From an uncultured Prevotellaceae bacterium (GTDB taxonomy: Bacteria; Bacteroidota; Bacteroidia; Bacteroidales; Muribaculaceae), in NCBI GenBank assembly GCA_937896015.1, contig CALBLR010000069.1, positions 1 through 9,055 on the forward strand: a stretch of DNA of 9,055 nucleotides, read 5' to 3'. Position numbers and translations under genes: made by a program. Below, in pieces: positions 1 through 7,700 of this stretch. Positions within the stretch are counted from its first letter, which is position 1. The number at the start of each line of letters is the position of its first letter. The notes under the pieces were generated by a model. That model ran no database searches and had not been told where the DNA came from. It saw only the letters and a program-made list of their open reading frames with translations.

Positions 1-1142
1 CAGTAGGCCAGGGCAATCACTGCCACCGCGCAGCCCGCCACGCCTATCCACCTTATGCCCAGGTGGCTGCACACACTGCCGCCGGCAAATGCCCCCAGGC
101 CGATGCCCAGGTTGAAGATTCCTGAGAATATCGACATGGCCACCGATGTGCCCTCGGGCGGGGCGATGTTGATTATCTCCGACTGCATGGCCACGTTGTA
201 GGCCGTCACGGCCATGCCCCACACCACACACAGCGCCACGGTGGCCGCCAGGCTCGCCGCCGCTGGCAGCAGCATGGCCAGGCACAGTGCCAGCGCCGCC
301 ACGGTAAGCCCCACAAAGCGGTAGCGGTTAAGCGGATACAGCTTGGAAAACGCTATGCTGCCCAGCATTCCCGCCGCGCCGTAGATCATGAGAGCTATTG
401 TGATGGTGCCGTTGGCCATGTGAGCCACCTGCTTGAAAAACGGCTCGATGTAGCTGTAGGCCACGTAATATGACGTGGCGGTGGCAAATGCGAAGATGAA
501 TATGCCCGTCAGAGCCTTGTGGCTAAGCAGTCCGGGCAGCTGGCCAAAGGTGAACTTGCCGCTGCTTTGCACCTGCGGCAGAAACGCCCACAGGTAGAGG
601 AATGTGAGCGCCGTGCACACGCCTATGCTGAGAAATGTCATGCGCCACCCTATTTGCAGACCTATGGCGCGGCCTATGGGAAGGCCCAGAATAATGGCTA
701 TCGACGTGCCCGTCACTATCATGCTCAGGGCCAGCTGCCGGTGTTCGGGCGGAGCTATGCGCACCGCCATGGGCGACACTATCGACCAAAATACGGCGTG
801 GGTGCAGGCCACGCCCAGGCGGCTGGCCATAAGCATGGCGAAGCTTGTTGAAGAGAACGACATGAACTGGAACGCGGCCATCAGTCCCATCATGCCCAGC
901 ATCAGCTTGCGCAGGTTCACGCGGGTGGCCAGCACCATCAGCGGCAGCGACAGCAGCATCACTGCCCAGGCATACACCGAAATCAGCATTCCCGCTTTGG
1001 CTTCGGTCAACCCGAAGTCGGCGGCAATGTCGGTGAGCAGCCCGATGGGTATGAATTCTGAAGTGTTGAACACAAAGGCCGAGCAGGTGAGGCCGATGAG
1101 TGGCAGCCACTTGTTGAGTGGCATTTTGCTGTTATTTCCCAT
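1..1142 (-). CDS. sotB: SotB-type MFS sugar efflux transporter, 3' end cut by window edge
   Basis: Inner-membrane major facilitator (DHA1 family) related to E. coli SotB/YdeA, which exports arabinose and IPTG; the substrate here is not known. The reading frame is open from the start to base 1 (380 codons plus two bases). SotB proteins are about 390-400 residues, so only the last 10-20 are missing. Recalled family hallmarks are present: FNTSEFIPIGLL at residues 25-36 (E. coli FNTTEFVPVGLL), then YAWAVMLLSLP, THAVFWSIVSPMAVRIAP, GWRMTF, YSYIEPF and FSGIFNLGIG. Most of the rest is hydrophobic helix. Two starts are possible: ATG at 1142 (MGNNSKMPLNKW) or ATG at 1124 (MPLNKW). I chose 1142 because it gives an N-terminus similar in length to E. 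coli SotB; no Shine-Dalgarno sequence decides it. It lies 122 bases after the acetyltransferase gene, on the same strand, with its own -7 box. Family assignment is firm; the symbol is by similarity only. Confidence 0.88.
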   Translation of the reverse strand, partial: MGNNSKMPLNKWLPLIGLTCSAFVFNTSEFIPIGLLTDIAADFGLTEAKAGMLISVYAWAVMLLSLPLMVLATRVNLRKLMLGMMGLMAAFQFMSFSSTSFAMLMASRLGVACTHAVFWSIVSPMAVRIAPPEHRQLALSMIVTGTSIAIILGLPIGRAIGLQIGWRMTFLSIGVCTALTFLYLWAFLPQVQSSGKFTFGQLPGLLSHKALTGIFIFAFATATSYYVAYSYIEPFFKQVAHMANGTITIALMIYGAAGMLGSIAFSKLYPLNRYRFVGLTVAALALCLAMLLPAAASLAATVALCVVWGMAVTAYNVAMQSEIINIAPPEGTSVAMSIFSGIFNLGIGLGAFAGGSVCSHLGIRWIGVAGCAVAVIALAY

Positions 1143-1211
1143 ATGCGCAAAGTCGCTTTCGCGCCAGCTGTGCGGGCGCGCTCTGATTGTAGATTTTGTT
1201 GTTTCGGAGTG

Positions 1212-1219
1212 CAAAGTTA
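1212..1219 (-). promoter_or_regulatory. Candidate -7 box for the SotB-type transporter
   Basis: Read on the minus strand this is TAACTTTG, an exact match to the Bacteroidetes primary-sigma -7 consensus TAnnTTTG. It would start transcription near 1206, giving a leader of roughly 65-80 bases. No TTG sits about 20 bases upstream; the nearest is only 12 bases away, so the -33 element is poor. An inverted repeat, AGCGCA (1219-1224) and TGCGCT (1248-1253), touches the upstream edge of the box and could be an operator. Confidence 0.45.
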
Positions 1220-1264
1220 GCGCACATTTGCCAAACTTCGCGACCATTGCGCTGTGAAAAAAGG

Positions 1265-1927
1265 TTATTGCGGCGGAATGGTGATGTGCGGCTCGGGCTC
1301 GGCCGGCAGCATCCGGGCCAGTCCTGCCGGAGTGACGGCTCCTTGCGCGGGCTGCGGCGTGTGCTCAAAGCTGCCGTCGGCCCGGTAGACGCCGCAGTTT
1401 CCGGCCACAAGGGGATCGCTCACTGCAATCTCCCGTGGCTGCCACTCTGGGTGGCGTGTGCGGTAGGCGTCGATGTAGGCTTTGGCGCTGGCCACGCGCA
1501 GCATGGGCGCATTGAGTGATGCGTCGTCCATGCCCATATTCTCGCCTGTGTAGCCCGTCACCTCCACCGTGCCGCTGGCCAGCACAAACCCCATGGTGGC
1601 ATACCAGTGCCTCAGCCCGGGCCTCTCGGCTATGAGCATGGCCTGCGGCACGCCTTGGCGGCACAAGTCCTCAAGGGCCGTGGCCATAAGCTGCAGTCCC
1701 AGTCCGTGCCGCCTGTAGTCGGGGTGGGTGGTGACGCCATAAATGTAGGCTCCGCCATGGTAGCGCAGTGCGTGCAGCTCGGTCACAGGCTTGCCGCCGA
1801 GCATGGTGGCATATCGGTTGGCTGGGGTGGAGTATCCGCTGAAAAAGCTGTCAATCCACTCCATGGGGTCGCCGAATCCCAGCTGCCATAAGTGCTTAAG
1901 CTCAGTTAGTTGCGCTGCAGTACCCAT
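1265..1927 (-). CDS. GNAT-family N-acetyltransferase
   Basis: A 220-residue protein of the GNAT superfamily, which transfers an acetyl group from acetyl-CoA to an amine; the substrate cannot be read from the sequence. Motif A is clear at residues 61-81: YIYGVTTHPDYRRHGLG, with the acetyl-CoA pyrophosphate-binding R/QxxGxG pattern at R72, G75 and G77. The usual motif B signature follows as WYATMGF at 108-114, including the tyrosine often used as general acid. The 106 residues after it form a C-terminal extension with no motif I recognise. No signal peptide is present, so it is probably cytoplasmic. Its ATG lies inside the 3' end of the SPOR lipoprotein gene (22-base overlap in a different frame), which suggests cotranscription and translational coupling. 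The stop is TAA at 1265-1267. Confidence 0.9.
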   Translation of the reverse strand: MGTAAQLTELKHLWQLGFGDPMEWIDSFFSGYSTPANRYATMLGGKPVTELHALRYHGGAYIYGVTTHPDYRRHGLGLQLMATALEDLCRQGVPQAMLIAERPGLRHWYATMGFVLASGTVEVTGYTGENMGMDDASLNAPMLRVASAKAYIDAYRTRHPEWQPREIAVSDPLVAGNCGVYRADGSFEHTPQPAQGAVTPAGLARMLPAEPEPHITIPPQ

Positions 1928-2409
1928 GCCTTTTTTACCAGTGGCGGCAACTTTTTCATCTTATGGTCTATGCCATTGACAAAGGCGGCTGCCTCGGCTG
2001 CCGAGTCAAAGCCGCGCACAGCCACCAGATACTTCTGGTCGGTGGCCGTCCACACAATGTAGGCCGGCTGCTGCAGCTCGCTGCGCAGGCGGTCGCGATA
2101 GCTGGTGGCGTTGAACTTCTGCTTGAATTCACCCACTATCACGCTATAGCGTTTCACCTCGTCGGGTTTGCCGTCGACCACATTGCAGCGGTCAATTAGC
2201 AGGCGTATGCTGTCGCCGTTCACCGTGTAGTTGTTGCGGTTGTTCTCCTCAATCACCTTGTTGTAGGCCTCAAGACCCACGTTCTCCTTGGTGCGGCTCA
2301 CCGACTTGTCGTAGGCGGCCTTGTAGTTCTGCTCGGTGGGGTGGCAGGCTGCGATGGCCATAGTCACGGCTGCCGCGGCCAAAACTGTTTTTATAGTCAT
2401 TGCTCTCAT
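1906..2409 (-). CDS. SPOR-domain lipoprotein
   Basis: A small envelope lipoprotein (167 residues) with a C-terminal SPOR domain. SPOR domains bind peptidoglycan glycan strands stripped of stem peptides, mostly at division septa. The N-terminus MRAMTIKTVLAAAAVTMAIAAC is a lipoprotein signal with lipobox IAAC, so the mature protein would begin at Cys22. A short charged, polar region (NYKAAYDKSVSRTKENVG) follows. The SPOR domain covers about residues 85-167: RYSVIVGEFKQ, then an alpha-helical YRDRLRSEL, then AYIVWTATDQKYLVAVRGF. The frame is open up to an ATG at 2460, but the promoter lies at 2447-2477, so that start would not be transcribed. I chose ATG 2409; ATG 2400 is also possible. The gene overlaps the following acetyltransferase by 22 bases. 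The lipobox and SPOR assignment are solid; the precise role is unknown. Confidence 0.85.
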   Translation of the reverse strand: MRAMTIKTVLAAAAVTMAIAACHPTEQNYKAAYDKSVSRTKENVGLEAYNKVIEENNRNNYTVNGDSIRLLIDRCNVVDGKPDEVKRYSVIVGEFKQKFNATSYRDRLRSELQQPAYIVWTATDQKYLVAVRGFDSAAEAAAFVNGIDHKMKKLPPLVKKAWVLQRN

Positions 2410-2446
2410 AATCCAATAGCTGCGCGCCATAGTGGGCACGCAGCTG

Positions 2447-2477
2447 CAAAGATACTCCAACCTGTCCGCAATAGCAA
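2447..2477 (-). promoter_or_regulatory. Bacteroidetes primary-sigma promoter of the SPOR-GNAT pair
   Basis: On the minus strand a TTG (-33, bases 2475-2477) is followed after exactly 20 bases by TATCTTTG (-7, bases 2447-2454). This matches the TTG-N20-TAnnTTTG arrangement known from Bacteroides. Transcription would begin near 2441, about 30 bases before the chosen ATG at 2409. This rules out the ATG at 2460 as a start. The -33 triplet touches the base of the hairpin that follows the upstream gene. Confidence 0.75.
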
Positions 2478-2514
2478 AGCCCCTGTGCAGATTTTTAGGT
2501 CTGTGCAGGGGCTT
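2477..2514 (-). terminator. Hairpin after the BspA-like gene, probable terminator
   Basis: Two 14-base arms, 2477-2490 and 2501-2514, surround a 10-base loop. The outer nine bases (AAGCCCCTG with CAGGGGCTT) and the inner three (CAG with CTG) pair perfectly. The two bases between them form G-U wobbles in a plus-strand RNA but C-A mismatches in a minus-strand RNA. It lies 34 bases after the stop of the 2549-4501 gene. Only three T residues follow it on the minus strand, so it is an imperfect intrinsic terminator. No plus-strand gene nearby would need it. Confidence 0.5.
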
Positions 2515-2548
2515 GGTATGCCGGGCTAAGGGTGTGTGGCTGGTGTCG

Positions 2549-4501
2549 TTACTTCACCATCACCTTTTTGCCGTTGTGAATGTAGATGCCGCGCTCGGGG
2601 TTGTAGACGCGCACACCGTTAAGGTTGTAGTAGGGCGCGTTGGCGTCGTCGGCCGGAGTCGCTTTCACTGTCTCAACGCCCGTGGGAGTGGCGCCGCCGT
2701 TGATGGTGGCAAACTTGCTCCACACGGCTGCGGCCTTGTAGGCCTCTACCGATTCGCTCTGCACTTGCAGCTCGGCTTTGGTGTATACGTCGGTGTAGAA
2801 CACCTTGTCGGTGATTGTGGCAGGCTCTTTGGCGTGGGCTATCACCTTTGTGATGGCCTTGCTGTTGTTGAACACGGCTGTGCCATAGGTCTTTAATGTG
2901 GCTGGCAACTCTACTGTGGCCAGTTTGGCGCAGTTGAAGAAGCAGCTGTTGCCTATGCTCTCCACGCCTTCGGGAATCTTGATGCTCTCAATGCCCGCAC
3001 ATGCTGCGAATGCGTTGTTGCCAATGGCGCGAAGGCTGTAGGGCAGGTCGATGCTGGTGAGGGCGGCGCAGTTGCTGAAGGCGTAGTTGTCAATCTTTTC
3101 CAGCGAGGTGGGGAATGTGAAGCCGGTCAGCACTTTGCACGTCTGGAAGGCATAGCCGCCAATGTATTTCACTGTGGCGGGCATCTCCACCGTTGTCAGC
3201 TTGGTGCAGTTGCTGAACGCATTGGCCGGAATGGTGTCGATGAGTGCGGGCAGCTCGATTTTCTCAATAGATGTGTAGCCGAATGTGTACTGGCCAAACT
3301 TCTTGAGCGTGCTGGGCAGCTTCACCGAGGCCAGTTTGTCGGCATGGAAAAACACGTGGTTGGGCAGTTCGGTCACCGCGGCGGGAATCTCGATGCTGGT
3401 GAGGGCCTGTGCATACTCAAATGCGTGGTGGCCTATTTGGCTCACGCTGGCGGGCAGTTTCACCGACTCCAGCTTGGTGCAGTAGTCGAACGCATAGTTG
3501 CCAAGTGCTGTGACTGTGGCGGGAATCGTATAGGCCGTAACCGAGCCTGGCACGGTGTAGAGCACCGTCTTGTCTTTGCTCAGCAGTGCGCCGTCTTGCG
3601 AGCTGTAGGTCTTGTTGCCTGCATCCACGCTGATGCTGGTGAGCTTGGCGCACTGTGTGAACACTTGCTCGCCAATGGTGTCAACGCTGGCTGGCACTGT
3701 GACGCTGGTGAGCTGGGTGCAGTTTCTGAAGGCTGCTCCCTGCACTTCCTTGATGCTTGATGGAATGGCAAATGTCTCAATGGCTGTGCTTTGGAATGCG
3801 CCGAAAGGAATCACTGTCACCTTCGGCGACAGTTTCACGTCTTTCAGAAACGAGCAGTTGTAGAATGCCATCGAGCCTATTGAATCCACGCTTTCGGGCA
3901 GCTCAACCGATGTGAGCGCCTTGCAGGCGTTGAAGGCGTTGTCGCGTATCACCTTCACAGTGCTGGGCAGCTCCACCTTGGCCAGCTTCGAGCAGTTCTG
4001 GAAGGTGTATTTGTCAATCACTGTCACGCCCGATGGAATATTGCAGCTGGTGAGCACTGTGCAGCTGCTGAAGGCGTTGGGACCAATCTTGGTGACGCTG
4101 GCCGGCAGCTCAATCGACGCCAGCTTTGTGCAGCTGTAGAATGCCTTGCTTGGAATCTCGGTGATGCCGTCGGGAATGTTGATGCTCGTCATCTTGCAGT
4201 AGTAGAATGCGCCTTCGCCGATTTCGGTGATGGTCGAGGGCAGGGTCACGGCTGTTACCTTCGACGAGAAGTCTTTGAAAGCCTCTTTGCCAATGGAGGT
4301 CACATTGTAGGTCTCGCCCGAGCCTTCGCTGTCGGTGATGGTGGCGGGCACCACCACTTCGCCGTTCGCGGTGCATTTGGTCACGGCCACATTGTTGCCC
4401 GAGGTCACGGTGTAGGTGATTTTGTCTACAGTGAAACTCTGGGCTGAGGCTGCTGTTGCCACAAGGCATATCGCAGCCGAAAGGAGTAGATGTTTCTTCA
4501 T
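2549..4501 (-). CDS. Secreted BspA-like leucine-rich repeat (LRR_5) surface protein
   Basis: A 650-residue exported protein of the BspA/TpLRR type. Relatives act as adhesins or host-interaction proteins; the ligand here is unknown. A signal peptide (residues 1-20, ending ASA before Gln21) is followed by a beta-rich N-terminal segment to about residue 66. About 20 LRR_5 repeats of 22-23 residues then run from 67 to 553, with the pattern LPxxVxxIGxxAFxxCxxLxSV. An island at 291-324 breaks the array. Residues 554-603 form the end module common in this family (KEPATITDKVF...VEAYKAAAVWSKFATI). The last 30 residues, including YYNLNGVRVYNPERGIYIHNG, resemble a short C-terminal sorting domain of the type IX secretion kind; this is inference. 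The start is the only ATG before the signal peptide. A -7 box lies about 65 bases upstream and a hairpin follows the stop. It is transcribed divergently from the GHL10 gene. Confidence 0.93.
   Translation of the reverse strand: MKKHLLLSAAICLVATAASAQSFTVDKITYTVTSGNNVAVTKCTANGEVVVPATITDSEGSGETYNVTSIGKEAFKDFSSKVTAVTLPSTITEIGEGAFYYCKMTSINIPDGITEIPSKAFYSCTKLASIELPASVTKIGPNAFSSCTVLTSCNIPSGVTVIDKYTFQNCSKLAKVELPSTVKVIRDNAFNACKALTSVELPESVDSIGSMAFYNCSFLKDVKLSPKVTVIPFGAFQSTAIETFAIPSSIKEVQGAAFRNCTQLTSVTVPASVDTIGEQVFTQCAKLTSISVDAGNKTYSSQDGALLSKDKTVLYTVPGSVTAYTIPATVTALGNYAFDYCTKLESVKLPASVSQIGHHAFEYAQALTSIEIPAAVTELPNHVFFHADKLASVKLPSTLKKFGQYTFGYTSIEKIELPALIDTIPANAFSNCTKLTTVEMPATVKYIGGYAFQTCKVLTGFTFPTSLEKIDNYAFSNCAALTSIDLPYSLRAIGNNAFAACAGIESIKIPEGVESIGNSCFFNCAKLATVELPATLKTYGTAVFNNSKAITKVIAHAKEPATITDKVFYTDVYTKAELQVQSESVEAYKAAAVWSKFATINGGATPTGVETVKATPADDANAPYYNLNGVRVYNPERGIYIHNGKKVMVK
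2843..4303 (-). repeat. Array of about 20 LRR_5 repeat units within the BspA-like gene
   Basis: Translation gives ten units over residues 67-290, a 34-residue island, then ten more over 325-553. Seventeen units are 23 residues long, three (the second, eighth and fourteenth) are 22 because one residue is missing, and the first is degenerate. Conserved positions are the LP pair, Val/Ile, Ile-Gly, Ala-Phe, and Cys followed by Leu. At DNA level the units have mostly diverged, but stretches remain identical: the 17 bases at 3048-3064 recur at 3390-3406. Confidence 0.9.
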
Positions 4502-4564
4502 ACCTAAACGAGTATTTTTAATTAAATATTGATATATAATGTTATTTGCTTATGCGACTATATG

Positions 4565-4572
4565 CAAAATTA
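4565..4572 (-). promoter_or_regulatory. Candidate -7 box for the BspA-like gene
   Basis: On the minus strand this reads TAATTTTG, matching TAnnTTTG. Transcription would begin near 4559, giving a leader of about 58 AT-rich bases that includes the palindrome TTTAATTAAA (4517-4526). There is no TTG at the proper -33 distance; that stretch is A-rich instead. It lies in the 284-base spacer shared with the divergent GHL10 gene, which otherwise holds no convincing coding sequence. Confidence 0.5.
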
Positions 4573-4704
4573 GTTATTTTTTTGCTTTTATGGGCTTGTG
4601 GGTTACAATTTTTCAACGAAATGGCTCGATGGCGTGCACCAGTCCCACAATTCTATTAATTTGAATAGTGACGCGCCGTTTTGCGCATGGTGGTTGGCGG
4701 CGGC

Positions 4705-4735
4705 TTGCCAAAGTGCGTTTTTTGCCGTAACTTTG
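4705..4735 (+). promoter_or_regulatory. Bacteroidetes primary-sigma promoter of the GHL10 gene
   Basis: TTG at 4705-4707 (-33) and TAACTTTG at 4728-4735 (-7) are separated by exactly 20 bases, as in the Bacteroides consensus. Transcription would start near 4740, leaving a leader of about 45 bases before the ATG at 4786. The leader is A-rich and lacks a Shine-Dalgarno sequence, which is normal for this phylum. The short reading frame at 4598-4786 spans this promoter and is not considered a gene. Confidence 0.75.
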
Positions 4736-4785
4736 AAACATCATCAACATAATTGCATTAAAAAACTATACAAAACCAAAGCGTA

Positions 4786-7700
4786 ATGACAAGAAAACTA
4801 CTCCTAACAGCCTTGGCGCTGCTGATGACCGCGATGGGCATCAGGGCCGGTGAGGCACAGAAGCGCGAGATGCGCACGGCGTGGATTGCCACGGTGGCCA
4901 ACATCGACTGGCCCAGCACACGCGGCACCGGCGCCAGCGTTATCGCAAAACAAAAGCAGGAACTGCTCGTCTTCATCGACGGCTTTCACCGCGACAATAT
5001 GAACGCCATCTGCCTGCAGGTGCGCCCCATGGCCGACGCCCTATATAAGTCGAGCTACGAGCCGTGGTCGGCATACCTCACCGGTACGCGCGGCAAGGAT
5101 CCGGGCTGGGACCCGCTGGCTTTTGCCGTAGAGGAGTGCCACAAGCGCGGCATGGAATGCCACGTGTGGGTCAACCCCTACCGGTTCAGCAAAAAAGGCG
5201 GCACCGACAACACCACTCCGCAAGACGAGGCTGTGAAGGCTTCGGGTGTGCTCATCGACAACAACGGCGACCAGGTGTTCAACCCCGCCCTCGAGGCTTC
5301 GCGCAAGCGCGTGGTGGACGTGTGCCGTGAAATGATTCAGAACTACGACATCGACGGCATAATATTCGATGACTACTTCTATCCGGGCGCAGGCTTGAGC
5401 ACTGGCACCGACGCCCCCGACTACCAGTTGTGGAAGCAGAGCGGCTCATCGCTGTCGCTGGCCAACTGGCGCCGTGCCAATGTTAACCAAATGGTGGCCG
5501 ACGTCTACAACATGGTGCAGGCCACCAAGCCGTTTGTGAAGTTTGGCATAGGCCCAGCCGGTGTGGCCGGCACTGCCGCCACTTCTGCCTCGAAGCACAA
5601 TGTTGACCCCTGCCCCGTGGGCAGCGACTGGCAGTACAACACCATCTACAGCGACCCCCTGGCATGGCTCGAAGAGGGCACCATCGACTACATATCGCCG
5701 CAGCTCTACTGGAAGACCAACCACGCCACCAACCCCTTCGGCCCGCTCACCAAGTGGTGGAGCTATGCCGCCCATCACTTTGGCCGCCACCACTATGCCA
5801 GCCACAACATCTACTTCATGGCCGGCACCAACTCCAAGAGCGACTGGGACGAGATTTTGGCCCAAATCAACTATTCGCGCCAGTACAACGAGGACAACGC
5901 CCCCGGCGTGAACTTCTATTCCGCAAAATATCTCAACGGCCCGGCCATCAGCGGCTTTGGCGACTACCTCAAGGCCAACTGCTTCCAGCACCCCGCCCTG
6001 CCGCCAGCGCTCACATGGAAGGAGAAGGGCAACTACGACGCCCCGGCCAACCTCAAGCTCAGCGGCAATACCCTCACTTGGAAGGGTGTCGACAAGAAGC
6101 TGATGAAGTATTCAGTGTATGCCTTCCCCAGCAGCGTGTCGCCCGCCGACATAATGAGCGAAAAGTTTGGCGGCATAAAGTCCGACTATCTGGTGGCCCT
6201 CACCTACAGCCCCAGCTATGAACTTTCGGCCGATCTCGCAAAAGACCACTGGTATGCGGTGTGCGTGGTCGACGGCTGGAACAACGAGTTCGACCCCGCC
6301 TATCTCAACGCTCCCGCAGGCCAGGCCGATGCGGCCACGCCCATTTCGCCTGTGGGCGGCGCCGCCACCACTTGGAATCAGGAATTCAAGTGGACCGCGG
6401 CAAGCGGCGAGGCCACTTATCGCATTCAGGTGAGCCCCGACAGCACATTCTCGAGCGTGGCGCTCGAGCGCAGTTCGCTCACCGAGCCCAGCACCACACT
6501 CAACCTTGCCACACTTGAGTCGGCTGCCACCTACTACTGGCGCGTCACCACCAGCCAGCAGGGCCGCTTCGCCACCACAGGCCCCACGGCCACATTCACT
6601 TCGCCCAAGCGCAATCCCGCCCCTGTGGCCACGCTTGTGTCGCCCGCCGACGGCATGGCCACCGACAGCGACTTTGTGATGACATGCAAGGCCGCCGATG
6701 TGCAGAGCGTTGTGGCCCAGGTGGCCACCGACGCCGAGTTTGCTAATGTGGTGTGGCAGCGCGATATGGCCGAGAATGCCGGTCAGTGGCAGGCGATTTG
6801 CGAAGTTGCAGCCATTGGCAAGGGCAAATTCTACTGGCGCGTGGTGACTGGGGGCGAGTATTGCCTCGACAATGCCACCAGTCCGCGCCGGTTCACCGTT
6901 ACGGCCATACCCACTGGCAACTACGAGCCGGGATATGTGCGCCGCCGCGACATCGACACATATAATAATATAGATGAAACGGCTGGGCAGAAGTCTACCG
7001 TGTCGTCGCTCAGCAGCACATGGCTGCGCGCAGTCAAAGAGCCGTACGCCAATATGACGTTTGCAAGCGACGGCCTTTGCAACCGCGGCTTCACCGCCTA
7101 TGCCGACCGCCTGCTGGTGGTTGGGCGCGCCGAGAACACTCAGGGCTCGCAGGTCACCATCGACCACTACGACAAGGCCACTGGCGAAAAACTGAAAACC
7201 GTCACTGTGGGCGAAGACTCGCAGGTGGCCTACTTGCCGGGCAACGACATATTCACCGACAATGCCGGCAATGTGCTGATAAGCAACCTCACGCTGCGCA
7301 TCAGCTCCACTCCGCTCAGCATATGCCGTGTGAATCCCGAAACGGGTGAGGCCACCGTGGTGGCTTCGGTCACATGCGACGAGACAAGCACCGGCCGCAT
7401 CGACCACTGCAACGTGTGGGGCGATGTGAACTCGGGCAACTTCACCGTGTTTGCCGCCATGTCGAGCGGTACTCAGCTGGTGCGCTGGATATTTGAAAAT
7501 GGCATTCTCGCCTCGACCCGAGTGGTTGGCATCAAGGCCTACACTGCCGGCGCCAGCCAGCTGGGCATAGCTCCGCGCGTGTGGCCCGTGAGCGCCACCC
7601 TGGCCTATGTGAAGGGCAGCAGCACCGACCTTGCCCTCTACGACTTCACCTCCGGGGCCATAGTGCAGCAGTTCGACAACGGCACTAATGTGCTGTCGGG

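Noticed and set aside
523..1110. Minus-strand open frame of 195 codons within the transporter region
   Set aside because: It is out of frame with the SotB-type protein, whose own frame is uninterrupted from 1142 to base 1 and carries strong family motifs. The 195-codon product is Arg/His-rich and non-membrane.
604..1257. Plus-strand open frame of 217 codons antisense to the transporter
   Set aside because: Shadow of the GC-rich transporter gene; it has no promoter, domain or plausible start context.
2410..2460. Upstream ATG at 2460 as the start of the SPOR lipoprotein
   Set aside because: It lies within the promoter (2447-2477), and the extra residues would place a non-signal sequence before the lipoprotein signal peptide.
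2843..4303. Regular repeat spacing considered as a CRISPR-like or tandem DNA array
   Set aside because: The periodicity is at protein level (about 69 bases per LRR unit), the DNA units are diverged, and the frame is open throughout.
4598..4786. 62-codon plus-strand frame in the divergent spacer
   Set aside because: It spans the -33 and -7 boxes of the GHL10 promoter, has no recognisable features and would not be transcribed in full from that promoter.
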